From NCBI GenBank assembly GCA_946479405.1, contig CAMLGD010000200.1, positions 1-5,963 on the forward strand: DNA of 5,963 bases. Direction: 5' to 3'. Both the position numbers and the translations under genes were made by a program. The stretch is from an uncultured Vogesella sp. (GTDB lineage Bacteria > Pseudomonadota > Gammaproteobacteria > Burkholderiales > Chromobacteriaceae). Under the pieces are notes generated by a model. That model searched no databases. It was not told where the DNA came from and saw nothing but the letters and a program-made list of their open reading frames with translations. Numbering within the stretch: the stretch's first letter is position 1; each line of letters begins with the position of its first letter. Shown here in pieces: positions 1 to 5,963 of the stretch.

Positions 1-1916
1 CCGCTGTCGTCGAACAGCATCGGGCGGAAGCCGTCGTGCGCCTCGCGGATGCTGTCGGCGTCCTGTGCCAGGGTGGGCAGCGCCGGCTTGTCCACCAGAC
101 CGGTGATGGTGCATTCGAGGTTTACCAGTTCCACCGGGTTGTGCGGCTCGCTGTAGGTGAACAGTGCCTCGTGACGGGCATGGAAGGCGGCCAGGATGGC
201 ATCCACGCTGGCGGCAGTCAGCTCGCCGCCGGCAATGTCCACCGTGCACTCGTGAATCTGCCCCATGTAGCGCATTTCCACGCTGCGGTGTGTGCGGATG
301 TCGGCTGCGTCGAAGCCGTCGTCCAGCAGCAGCTGGCGGCTGCGCTGCTCCATGTCGGCGAACAGCCGGTTCAGCTCGGCGAGGTTCGCTTCGCGGTGCA
401 GGCGCATCGGCGCGCTGGCCAGGAAGTTGTATTTCACGTCCGAGATTACCTGGCCGAAGGCGCACAGGCAGGAGGCTGATTTGGGCACCAGCACGGTTTC
501 CACCCCCAGCTCCTCGGCCAGCGCGGTGATGTGCATGCCGGTGGCGCCGCCGGCGCAGATCAGCGCGAAATCGCGTGGGTCGTAGCCCTGCTCGATGGAG
601 ATGCGGCGGATGCCGTTGGCCATGTTCATGTTCACCAGCGTGTTGATGCCGAAGGCGGCTTTCTCCACGCTGATGCCCAGCGGCGTGGCCACGTTGGCCG
701 CAATCGCGCTGCGCGCCTTGTCCTGGTCCAGGCGGATGGTGCCGCCCAGCACCGCGTTTGGCCGCAGGTAGCCCAGCGCCAGGTTGCCGTCGGTAACGGT
801 GGCCTGCTCGCCGCCCTTGCCGTAGCAGGCGGGGCCGGGGGTGGCGCCGGCGCTGTGCGGGCCCACTTCCAGCATGCCGAAGGTGTTGATGTGGGCGATG
901 GAGCCACCGCCGGCGCCCAGGGTCTCTACGTGGATCATCGGCACGCCGATGCGGTGGCGCAGGAAGTCGAAGTTGCGGTTCAGCTGGGTCTGGCCGCCCT
1001 TGGCCAGGGTGATGTCGAACGAGGTGCCGCCCATGTCCACGGTGATGACGTTGTCGATGCCGAACGGCCTGGCGATGTACAGCCCGGCCTGCGGCGCCGA
1101 GGCGGGGCCGGAGTTGATGGCGTTCACCGCCCGCTCGCGCATCACCGTGCCCAGCGCCAGGCCGCCGTTGCTCTGGTAGTAGCGCACCGGGGCGCGGGCG
1201 CCATGCTCGGCAAAGAACTGGTCGATGCGCTGTACGTAGCGGCCCATTACCGGGCTGAGGTAGGCGTTTACCACCGTGGTGGAGGTGCGGGTGTATTCGC
1301 GCACTTGCGGGTAGACCTCGCTGCCGCAGCAGACGAACACGCCGGGCAGATGCTGCTCCACCAGCTCGCGGGCGCGGCGCTCGTGTGCCGGGTTGCGTAC
1401 CGACCACACGAAGCTGATCGCCACGCTCTGTACCTGCTCGGCGCGGAACACCTCGATGGCGGCCAGGATGTCGTCTTCGTTCAGCGGCGCGTGCACGCTG
1501 CCATCGGACAGTACGCGGCCACCTACCGCGCGGCGCAGGTGGCGCGGCACCAGCTGCGGTGCCGGCGGGTAGCTGGCGTCGTAGCGGTAGCCTTCTTCCT
1601 TGTGGCCCAGGCGGATCTCGATGCTGTCCTCGTGGCCGGCAGTGCACAGCAGGCCCACTTTCACGCCCTTGAGCTCGATCAGCGCGTTCAGCGCCACGGT
1701 GGTGCCGTTGATGCACAGGTCGCAGTTCTGCACGATCTGGCTGGCGGACATGTCCAGCGCCTCGGCCATCTGCTGCAGGCCGGCGGCAATGGCGCGGGTG
1801 CCGTCGTCCGGGGTGGACGGGCTCTTGAACAGGCGCAGCGGGCCGTCTTTCTCAGCCAGTACGAAGTCGGTGAAGGTGCCGCCGGCGTCTACGCCCAGTC
1901 GGAATCGCTGTTTCAT
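1..1916 (-). CDS. hyuA: HyuA-like subunit of the hydantoinase/oxoprolinase/acetone carboxylase family, 3' end cut by window edge
   Basis: The frame is open from ATG at 1916 to base 1, giving 638 complete codons with no stop. The family is usually about 650-720 residues, so only a short C-terminal part is missing. Seen in the translation: an N-terminal phosphate-binding motif of the actin/ASKHA fold, GVDAGGTFTDF (residues 8-18); NGTTVALNAL (70-79); a second phosphate loop, DMGGTSFDIT (294-303); GAGGGSIA (334-341); the family signature GPHSAGATPGPACYG (352-366) followed by TVTDGNLALGYL; GGATGMH (456-462); and the C-terminal RYMGQ and FHARHE motifs (549-553, 578-583). By family knowledge this subunit binds and hydrolyses ATP to activate the substrate or bicarbonate, working with HyuB in a cytoplasmic complex. 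The start is supported by GGGAG seven bases upstream (1924-1928) and by the ATGA overlap with the hyuB stop, which implies translational coupling. The usual HGTT motif reads NGTT here. The substrate is unknown: hydantoin, 5-oxoproline, N-methylhydantoin or a ketone are all possible. Confidence 0.93.
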   Translation of the reverse strand, partial: MKQRFRLGVDAGGTFTDFVLAEKDGPLRLFKSPSTPDDGTRAIAAGLQQMAEALDMSASQIVQNCDLCINGTTVALNALIELKGVKVGLLCTAGHEDSIEIRLGHKEEGYRYDASYPPAPQLVPRHLRRAVGGRVLSDGSVHAPLNEDDILAAIEVFRAEQVQSVAISFVWSVRNPAHERRARELVEQHLPGVFVCCGSEVYPQVREYTRTSTTVVNAYLSPVMGRYVQRIDQFFAEHGARAPVRYYQSNGGLALGTVMRERAVNAINSGPASAPQAGLYIARPFGIDNVITVDMGGTSFDITLAKGGQTQLNRNFDFLRHRIGVPMIHVETLGAGGGSIAHINTFGMLEVGPHSAGATPGPACYGKGGEQATVTDGNLALGYLRPNAVLGGTIRLDQDKARSAIAANVATPLGISVEKAAFGINTLVNMNMANGIRRISIEQGYDPRDFALICAGGATGMHITALAEELGVETVLVPKSASCLCAFGQVISDVKYNFLASAPMRLHREANLAELNRLFADMEQRSRQLLLDDGFDAADIRTHRSVEMRYMGQIHECTVDIAGGELTAASVDAILAAFHARHEALFTYSEPHNPVELVNLECTITGLVDKPALPTLAQDADSIREAHDGFRPMLFDDS

Positions 1917-3697
1917 GCCTGTACTCCCTGTTGGTTCATGCGCTGGCGGGCAGCGGCGGTGGCGGCGGCATCCACATGTTGGCCGCAGCTGTCGAGAATC
2001 ACGCCGTATTCGCTGGCGGCGGCGTCGATGGACACCAGGCCGCCGCGCACGTCGCGCAGCACTTCTTCGGCCGGGCGTTGCCACGGCAGGCCGTAGCCAC
2101 CGCCGCCCGGGTTGACGTTGCGGGCGCGCTCGCCCGGCTGAATGGTGGTGATCACGTTCTGGCGGTGCACGATGTGCTCGCCCGGCTTGTCGATTTCCAG
2201 CCGGCCCAGCTTGCGCTCCGGCAGCGCATCCATCGCGCCGGCAGCACCCATGGTGCCGATCTGGCGGCCTTCGCCGAAGGCGATGATGGTCATCTCGTGG
2301 CCGATCGGCTCCACCTCCCATACCGTGCCGCTGCCGCCGCGGTAGCGCCCGGCGCCGCCGCTGTCTTCCTGCAGGCCGTAGCGGTGGATGATGATGGGGT
2401 AGGCGTATTCCAGCAGTTCGATATCGCCGGAGCTGAGCGCGCCGAAGCAGCACAGCGGGCCGCAGGCGTGCCAGCCGTCCATGTAACGGGTGGCGCCGGC
2501 GCCTGAGATGATGGAAGCCAGCACCATGGTCACGTATTGCTCGCCGGTGGCCGGGTTGATGCCGGCGATGTTGATGCCGCTGGCGTGGCCCCAGGAGGCG
2601 GTGACGCGCTCCGGCGCGGCGGCTTCGAACGCCATGCGCACCGCGTCGGTGAGCGTTTCCATCGGCGTGGTGGTGCAGTTCACGTGCGGAGCCGGTTCCA
2701 TCGCGTTGCACAGCGTGCCCTTGGCGCCCAGATCCACGCTCACGCAGCGGTACAGGCCTTCGTTATACGGTGGTGGCACCTGGGCGAACATCATCAGCCC
2801 CAGGTAGATGCCGGACATGGAGTTGCCGGCGTAGGAGTTGATGAAGTAGGGCACCTGCGGCGGGCTCTCCACCTGGATGTGCACGCTGTCGTCCTTCACC
2901 GTGGCGGTGGCGCGGATGGTGAGCGCGCCCAGGCCGTGGCCGGCGTCTTCCAGCACTGCCTCGCCGTGGTAGCAGCCATCGGGGATCGAGCGGATCAGCG
3001 AGCGCATGTGGCGGTCGGCCATGTCCTTCAGCTCGGCAATGGCGGCGCGCACGGTGTCCACACCGTATTTGTCCAGCAGCGCGATCAGATTGCGCTCGCC
3101 CACGCGGCAGGCACCGAACTGGGCGTTCAGGTCGCCTTCCTGGTCGCGGCGGGCGCGCATGTTCGACAGCAGCAGGTTCACCACGTCATCGCGGCGGCGG
3201 CCCTGGTCCCACAGCTTGACCGGCGGAATGCGCAGGCCCTCGGCGTAGATTTCCTTGGCCGCCGGGTTGTAGCCGGCCGGCACCGGGCCGCCGATGTCGG
3301 TGAGGTGGCCCTTGCACACCGTCCAGAACACCAGTTCGCCCTTATAGAACACCGGCTTGTACATGCAGCAGTCCAGGATGTGGCTGCCCTGGTAGGCCGG
3401 GTCGTTGTGGTAGATCACGTCGCCTTCGTGGATGTCGTCGCCAAAGAAGCCGGCTACGGCTTTCATCGCCGGAATCAGCGAGCCCAGGTGAATGGGAATG
3501 TCCTGGCCTTGCAGGATCATCTCCGGCAGGTGGTCGAACAGCGCATTGCTGTAGTCGTGCGCCAGGTTGAACACGCTGGAGCGGCCGGTTTTTTCCAGCG
3601 TCAGCGTCATTTCCCGCTGTGTGGTTTCCAGCGCGCCGCGTATCACGGCCAGGGTGATCGGGTCTACCCGGCCGGCGTGGTGAGGGGCTTGCGTCAT
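1913..3697 (-). CDS. hyuB: HyuB-like subunit of the hydantoinase/oxoprolinase/acetone carboxylase family
   Basis: A complete 594-residue protein, within the usual 520-770 residue range of hydantoinase B-domain proteins. Seen in order: the N-terminal DPITLAVIRGALETTQREM block (12-30); SNALFD (50-55); GDVIYHNDP (92-100) followed by GSHILD (104-109); KGHLTDIGG (129-137), whose His and Asp fit the family's metal-site region; IYAEGLRIPPVKLW (150-163); NCTTTPMETLTDA (340-352); EDSGGAGRYRGGSG (444-457); and NPGGGGYGLPWQRP (529-542) followed by a typical C-terminal helix block. By family knowledge this is the partner that carries the metal-dependent half of the reaction after HyuA uses ATP. GGAGA lies six bases before the ATG (3704-3708), which fixes the start. 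The TGA stop (1915-1913) overlaps the hyuA ATG in ATGA, so the two are co-translated. An alanine-rich tail (about 571-594) follows the conserved domain. The sequence style, including DGWHACGPLCCFG (407-419), may point to the carboxylase-like branch rather than 5-oxoprolinase; that is an impression only. Confidence 0.94.
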   Translation of the reverse strand: MTQAPHHAGRVDPITLAVIRGALETTQREMTLTLEKTGRSSVFNLAHDYSNALFDHLPEMILQGQDIPIHLGSLIPAMKAVAGFFGDDIHEGDVIYHNDPAYQGSHILDCCMYKPVFYKGELVFWTVCKGHLTDIGGPVPAGYNPAAKEIYAEGLRIPPVKLWDQGRRRDDVVNLLLSNMRARRDQEGDLNAQFGACRVGERNLIALLDKYGVDTVRAAIAELKDMADRHMRSLIRSIPDGCYHGEAVLEDAGHGLGALTIRATATVKDDSVHIQVESPPQVPYFINSYAGNSMSGIYLGLMMFAQVPPPYNEGLYRCVSVDLGAKGTLCNAMEPAPHVNCTTTPMETLTDAVRMAFEAAAPERVTASWGHASGINIAGINPATGEQYVTMVLASIISGAGATRYMDGWHACGPLCCFGALSSGDIELLEYAYPIIIHRYGLQEDSGGAGRYRGGSGTVWEVEPIGHEMTIIAFGEGRQIGTMGAAGAMDALPERKLGRLEIDKPGEHIVHRQNVITTIQPGERARNVNPGGGGYGLPWQRPAEEVLRDVRGGLVSIDAAASEYGVILDSCGQHVDAAATAAARQRMNQQGVQA

Positions 3698-3806
3698 GGT
3701 GCGTCTCCGTTTATCCGGCGGCCTGCAAGGTTGGCCGCAAGGGGCTGGTCCGGCGCTGCTGCACCGGCCTGTGTCTGTACCTTATGCCCTTGCCGCGCAC
3801 GGCTCT

Positions 3807-3820
3807 TGCACCACAGTGCA
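3807..3820. promoter_or_regulatory. 14-bp dyad upstream of hyuB, possible operator
   Basis: TGCAC-CACA-GTGCA is a perfect 5-bp inverted repeat with a 4-base centre, about 110 bp upstream of the hyuB start and between the permease terminator and hyuB. Its position suits a regulator site controlling hyuBA. Short dyads arise by chance in GC-rich DNA, so this is a candidate only. Confidence 0.25.
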
Positions 3821-3852
3821 GGATGCTTGGTCTGTGGGTGCAGGGCTGGGGC

Positions 3853-3879
3853 TGGCCGGGGCGGCGTCAGGCCCGGCCA
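3853..3879. repeat. GC-rich inverted repeat directly downstream of the permease terminator
   Basis: The arms TGGCCGGG (3853-3860) and CCCGGCCA (3872-3879) are perfect complements around an 11-base loop. On the minus strand this stem begins at the end of the terminator T-run, so it is the second of two tandem hairpins. It may block readthrough, stabilise the 5' end of a hyuBA transcript, or simply be GC-rich spacer. Confidence 0.5.
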
Positions 3880-3906
3880 AAAAAAAGCCCCGCACACAGG
3901 CGGGGC
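3879..3906 (-). terminator. Intrinsic terminator of the permease gene
   Basis: On the minus strand GCCCCGC (3906-3900) pairs perfectly with GCGGGGC (3893-3887) around a 6-base loop, CTGTGT, and is followed at once by eight T residues (3886-3879). It lies 18 bases after the permease TAG stop. This is a textbook rho-independent terminator. It implies that hyuBA is transcribed from its own promoter or only by readthrough. Confidence 0.9.
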
Positions 3907-3924
3907 CAACGAGGAGTGAGCAAA

Positions 3925-5265
3925 CTACGGTGCCCGGTTGAGTGCAGCTTCACCGGCAGGGGCACGACGCTGCAGGTAACGGTAAAGGGCAAATGACACG
4001 ATAAAGGTTGCCGGGGCGGAGAAGCTGGCCAGCGCGCCGCCAACTTCCATCAGCGCAATGCCGATACCGGTAGCGACAAACCAGCAGGTGATGCCTTCGC
4101 GCTTGATGGCTGGCGTGCTGTCATCCACGCTGGCTGGCAAGCCCTGCAGAATGTGCGCCAGCGCAATACCCACCCAGGCCACCACGAAAATGCCCTGGTA
4201 GGCCAGTGCCTGCAGGATCACGCTGAACACATTGCCCAGCATCAGCAGGTAGACGATGGCGCCCACCACCACGCCCCAGACCACCTTGGGCAGGCGAATG
4301 CCGAAGGCGCGGTCGAAGAAGCTCTGCATGTTCACCGTGGCCAGGTAGAAGTTGGCCGTGTTGATGCGCGTCTGGCTCACCCACACGAAAGCCAGGCCGG
4401 CAAAGCCCATCAGCTTGAGCAGCGCCAGCACTACCGACACCTCGCTCACACCGCCACTGCTGGGGATGCTGCTGGCCAGGAAAATGCCGGCCATGCCGTT
4501 GAGCAGAAAGGTGAACAGGTAGAACGGCAGGCCGAAATTGAGCCGGGCGTGGTAGTCGCTGTCTTCCTCGCGGCCAAAGCGGGCGTAGTCCCAGGTGTAC
4601 ATCATCAGGATCCACACCCCCATGAAGTAGGTGAAGCAGCTCCACCAGCCATCGGCCGGCGCGCCGCCTGCCGGTGCCAGCTGCAGCCAGGCATTGCTGT
4701 AGCCGAATTCGCTGATGGTGAGGATCACCGCTGCGGCCAAGCCCAGCAGGTAGAACGGCAGCAGCACGCCGTTGAGCTTGTCCAGCCAGCGCTGCACCGA
4801 GCCGAATACCAGCGGCACGCTGTACACCACCACCAGCAGGTAGGCGTGCTCGATGCTGAGCGCGGGAAAGTAGTTCTGGATCGCCACCGCAATCACCGAA
4901 CCTTCGAATACCGCGTAGTACATGGCGGTGGCAAAGAAGATCAGCGTGGCCAGCGCCGAGCCGGACTGGCCGAACAGCGTGCGCGAGAACAGCGCCACCG
5001 ACAGCCCGCTGTGAATCGCGTAGCGGCTGATCACCGCGTTGATCACGCTGTAGCAGATGGCCGACAGCGCCAGGCCGATCAGCGTGTTCACCGTGCCGTA
5101 GTTCAGCGCCAGCGTGGCGGAAACCACCAGCCAGAACATGGCGCTGCAGACTGACCACCAGGCCATGCTCAGGCCCAGTCGCCCCATGCGGGCTGCGGCC
5201 GGAACCGGCCCGCGGGTAAAGTCCGGGTCGCTGTGCGCCCCGGTTTCCTTGATGATGCTTGCCAT
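3925..5265 (-). CDS. NCS1-family permease (purine/cytosine/hydantoin/allantoin-type symporter)
   Basis: A 446-residue inner-membrane protein made almost wholly of hydrophobic helices; about 12 membrane segments can be placed by eye from residue 33 to 428, which is normal for NCS1 transporters. Seen: a short polar N-terminus; GLSMAWWSVCSAMFW leading TM1 (31-45); AIHSGLSVALFSRTLFGQSG (83-102), matching the conserved TM2-TM3 region with the FG pair; TWDYARFG (224-231), the family's DYARF element after TM6; and QTRINTANFYLATVNMQSFF (298-317), matching the conserved TM8-TM9 N/F-rich block. By family knowledge these proteins use Na+ or H+ gradients to import nucleobases, hydantoins, allantoin, thiamine or pyridoxine. 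The hyuBA genes downstream suggest their substrate is what this protein imports. The frame stays open upstream to 5595, but the start at 5265 is chosen because AAGGAGG sits eight bases before it and the protein there begins like other family members. The extra 110 residues upstream look non-coding. It ends at TAG (3927-3925), just before a terminator. Confidence 0.93.
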   Translation of the reverse strand: MASIIKETGAHSDPDFTRGPVPAAARMGRLGLSMAWWSVCSAMFWLVVSATLALNYGTVNTLIGLALSAICYSVINAVISRYAIHSGLSVALFSRTLFGQSGSALATLIFFATAMYYAVFEGSVIAVAIQNYFPALSIEHAYLLVVVYSVPLVFGSVQRWLDKLNGVLLPFYLLGLAAAVILTISEFGYSNAWLQLAPAGGAPADGWWSCFTYFMGVWILMMYTWDYARFGREEDSDYHARLNFGLPFYLFTFLLNGMAGIFLASSIPSSGGVSEVSVVLALLKLMGFAGLAFVWVSQTRINTANFYLATVNMQSFFDRAFGIRLPKVVWGVVVGAIVYLLMLGNVFSVILQALAYQGIFVVAWVGIALAHILQGLPASVDDSTPAIKREGITCWFVATGIGIALMEVGGALASFSAPATFIVSFALYRYLQRRAPAGEAALNRAP

Positions 5266-5273
5266 GATCGTCT

Positions 5274-5280
5274 CCTCCTT
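5274..5280 (-). promoter_or_regulatory. Strong ribosome binding site of the permease
   Basis: The minus strand reads AAGGAGG, a full anti-16S match, followed by eight bases and the ATG at 5265. This decides the start of the permease against the longer frame that continues upstream to 5595. Confidence 0.92.
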
Positions 5281-5364
5281 TGTTGTGTGTGCAGTCAGGC
5301 TGTCACCATCGTAGGAAGGGAGCGGGGTGGCAGATAGCACACCAGCGCAGGGATTGTTGGCTGA

Positions 5365-5374
5365 CACTGCAGTG
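5365..5374. promoter_or_regulatory. 10-bp perfect palindrome in the permease leader
   Basis: CACTGCAGTG is its own reverse complement and lies about 100 bp upstream of the permease ATG. It may be a regulator site or chance; nothing else supports a function. Confidence 0.2.
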
Positions 5375-5401
5375 GTGGCGGGGGTTGGGGCCGGGTCATG
5401 G

Positions 5402-5432
5402 AGACGGGAAGAAAAATCCCCGTCTGGGGGAT
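5402..5432 (-). promoter_or_regulatory. Overlapping alternative hairpins in the permease leader, terminator-like
   Basis: On the minus strand ATCCCC (5432-5427) pairs with GGGGAT (5421-5416) around a 5-base loop and runs into TTTTT then CTT, a weak intrinsic-terminator shape. The second half also belongs to another stem: AGACGGG (5425-5419) pairs perfectly with CCCGTCT (5408-5402). The two cannot form together. The element is about 135 bp upstream of the permease start. It could be a leader attenuator, the 3' end of an upstream minus-strand transcript, or a DNA operator, since ATCCCC-N5-GGGGAT is a perfect dyad. Confidence 0.4.
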
Positions 5433-5450
5433 GGAGATCATTCGCCAGAA

Positions 5451-5488
5451 GGCACAACTGCGAGGCACAGAAGAGTGAGATATTGTGC
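5451..5488. repeat. GGCACA direct repeat with an inverted partner upstream of the permease
   Basis: GGCACA occurs at 5451-5456 and again at 5464-5469, 13 bp apart, and the inverted form TGTGC is at 5484-5488. Regularly spaced short sites like these can be binding sites for an activator, and they lie just upstream of the terminator-like element. The motifs are too short to exclude chance. Confidence 0.25.
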
Positions 5489-5639
5489 AGATTCCAGGGA
5501 GTCTGGTCGGCCGTGCCGGTAGTCGCTGGCCATTTCCAGCTTTTCGTGCTGATGGTGGCTGCAAGTTGTCGGTGACGTTCGGCCATATGCGGCACTCCGT
5601 ATAAGGGCGAACTGCCGACTAGCCTTCAGCGGCGGGGGC

Positions 5640-5905
5640 AGGTTGTTGGCCTAAACGGTCCTCAATTTTATCGGCCATGAGCGTCCGTTCAGGGCGCCAT
5701 ACCAGCCATTTCCCTCTCCCAGCCCTGAAGAGCCGTTCGACCTTCGAAGGGCAGCTATCTGAGGTGTAGCTGCCGCTCCCCAACGCTCCGTGATCTTCGG
5801 CTTGTCGGCCAAAGCGGTCGGTTACCCCATGTGTCCTGAGCGTCTGTTCAGAGTCACATGCCGGCAATTTCTCTGTTGCCGGCACCGAACGTCAGCTTTC
5901 TTCCC
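5640..5905. repeat. Imperfect-repeat intergenic segment
   Basis: TGAGCGTCCGTTCAG (5678-5692) recurs as TGAGCGTCTGTTCAG (5837-5851), 14 of 15 bases identical, each with further related pieces nearby: TCGGCCATGAGC, GTCGGCCAAAGCGGTCGGTT and GAACGTCAGCTTTC. Phrases of this kind (GACCGCTTT, GGCCGA, GAACGTC) resemble a degenerate repeat that I recall between genes in several gamma- and betaproteobacteria; that resemblance is from memory and not verified. The open frame through it is probably incidental. Confidence 0.45.
5859..5884. repeat. 9-bp-arm inverted repeat (hairpin)
   Basis: TGCCGGCAA (5859-5867) and TTGCCGGCA (5876-5884) are perfect complements around an 8-base loop. No T-run follows on either strand, so it is not an intrinsic terminator. 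It closes the repeat segment and may be part of the same element. Confidence 0.6.
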
Positions 5906-5907
5906 CT

Positions 5908-5934
5908 TTGGAACGCGTAGGGGCGTGTTACCAT
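5908..5934 (+). promoter_or_regulatory. Possible plus-strand promoter at the window end
   Basis: TACCAT (5929-5934) preceded by GTGT and followed by CTGCGCCGCGCC looks like the -10 region of many housekeeping promoters in GC-rich proteobacteria. TTGGAA (5908-5913) is a -35 candidate, but the spacer is a short 15 bases. If real it would drive a gene beyond the window, divergent from the permease. Confidence 0.25.
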
Positions 5935-5963
5935 CTGCGCCGCGCCGTTTTTATTGCTTTGCA

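Larger units (their letters stand above)
3698..3924. other. Intergenic region between permease and hyuB
   Basis: This 227-bp gap contains, in minus-strand order, the permease terminator, a second GC-rich hairpin, a 14-bp dyad and the hyuB ribosome binding site. No short frame in it shows recognisable protein sequence. I looked for a minus-strand sigma70 promoter for hyuB and found no convincing -35/-10 pair. TAAGGT near 3776-3781 is a weak -10 candidate without a good -35. Confidence 0.7.
5266..5963. other. About 700 bp without a convincing gene
   Basis: This holds the permease leader (roughly 5266-5490), an unremarkable middle part (5491-5640) and a repeat- and hairpin-rich part (5640-5905). 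An 88-codon minus-strand frame (5885..5619, GTG start) and a 5' extension of the permease frame are present. Neither resembles a known family, neither has a good ribosome binding site, and the 88-codon frame coincides with the repeats. No tRNA or recognisable riboswitch was found, and no clear sigma70 or sigma54 promoter for the permease. Confidence 0.65.

Noticed and set aside
531..2096. 521-codon plus-strand open frame
   Set aside because: It lies antisense to hyuA and the end of hyuB, and its His/Ala/Val/Gly-rich translation matches no protein style. It is a shadow of GC-biased codons in the real minus-strand genes.
2537..3919. 460-codon plus-strand open frame
   Set aside because: It is antisense to hyuB, with low-complexity composition, and runs on through the terminator hairpin; a GC-bias artefact.
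4153..5154. 333-codon plus-strand frame and 345-codon minus-strand frame over the permease
   Set aside because: Both overlap a clear NCS1 permease in another frame and show His/Gln/Arg-rich shadow composition without domains.
5402..5432. Guanidine-II (mini-ykkC) or similar riboswitch in the permease leader
   Set aside because: There are two short GC stems, but the loops do not show the paired ACGR tetraloops, and no other known riboswitch core was recognised.
5266..5595. 110-residue N-terminal extension of the permease
   Set aside because: The frame is open, but the extra residues are not transporter-like, the perfect AAGGAGG site belongs to the ATG at 5265, and the extension would run through the leader hairpins.
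5859..5884. Intrinsic terminator
   Set aside because: The stem is perfect, but no T-run follows it on either strand.
5619..5885. 88-codon minus-strand frame with GTG start
   Set aside because: It has no family resemblance and no good ribosome binding site, its start lies at the edge of a perfect hairpin, and its codons coincide with the imperfect repeats.
1..5963. CRISPR array, tRNA, insertion sequence or phage gene
   Set aside because: No regularly spaced repeats, cloverleaf, transposase-like frame or terminal inverted repeats with target duplications could be seen.

Overview
The window is GC-rich bacterial DNA. Third codon positions are strongly G/C, ribosome binding sites are canonical (AAGGAGG, GGAGA) and there is an ordinary intrinsic terminator. 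Together with the protein families this suggests a proteobacterium, perhaps a betaproteobacterium. The genus cannot be fixed from sequence reading alone.

All three recognisable genes lie on the minus strand, so transcription runs from high to low coordinates. From upstream to downstream they are: an NCS1-family (nucleobase:cation symporter-1) permease at 5265..3925, a hydantoinase B/oxoprolinase-family subunit (hyuB-like) at 3697..1913, and a hydantoinase A/oxoprolinase-family actin-fold ATPase subunit (hyuA-like) that starts at 1916 and runs off the window at base 1. hyuB and hyuA share an ATGA overlap, as expected for the two subunits of one complex. The permease is separated from hyuB by 227 bp holding a strong intrinsic terminator. 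The uptake gene and the enzyme genes are therefore either separate transcription units or one unit with strongly reduced readthrough.

The likely job is uptake of a small N-heterocyclic or amide/ketone-type compound, followed by ATP-dependent ring opening or carboxylation by the HyuAB complex. The substrate cannot be read from the sequence. The family covers hydantoinases, 5-oxoprolinases and acetone/acetophenone carboxylases, while NCS1 permeases carry nucleobases, hydantoins, allantoin and similar compounds. No acetone-carboxylase gamma subunit, amidohydrolase-type hydantoinase or regulator is visible here.

Bases 5266..5963 hold no convincing gene. The part next to the permease (about 5266..5490) is its leader and contains several dyads, including a terminator-like hairpin that overlaps an alternative stem. 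The distal part (about 5640..5905) is an imperfect-repeat, hairpin-rich intergenic segment. The last 60 bases may contain a weak plus-strand promoter facing out of the window. The long plus-strand open frames over hyuA, hyuB and the permease are antisense shadows caused by high GC.
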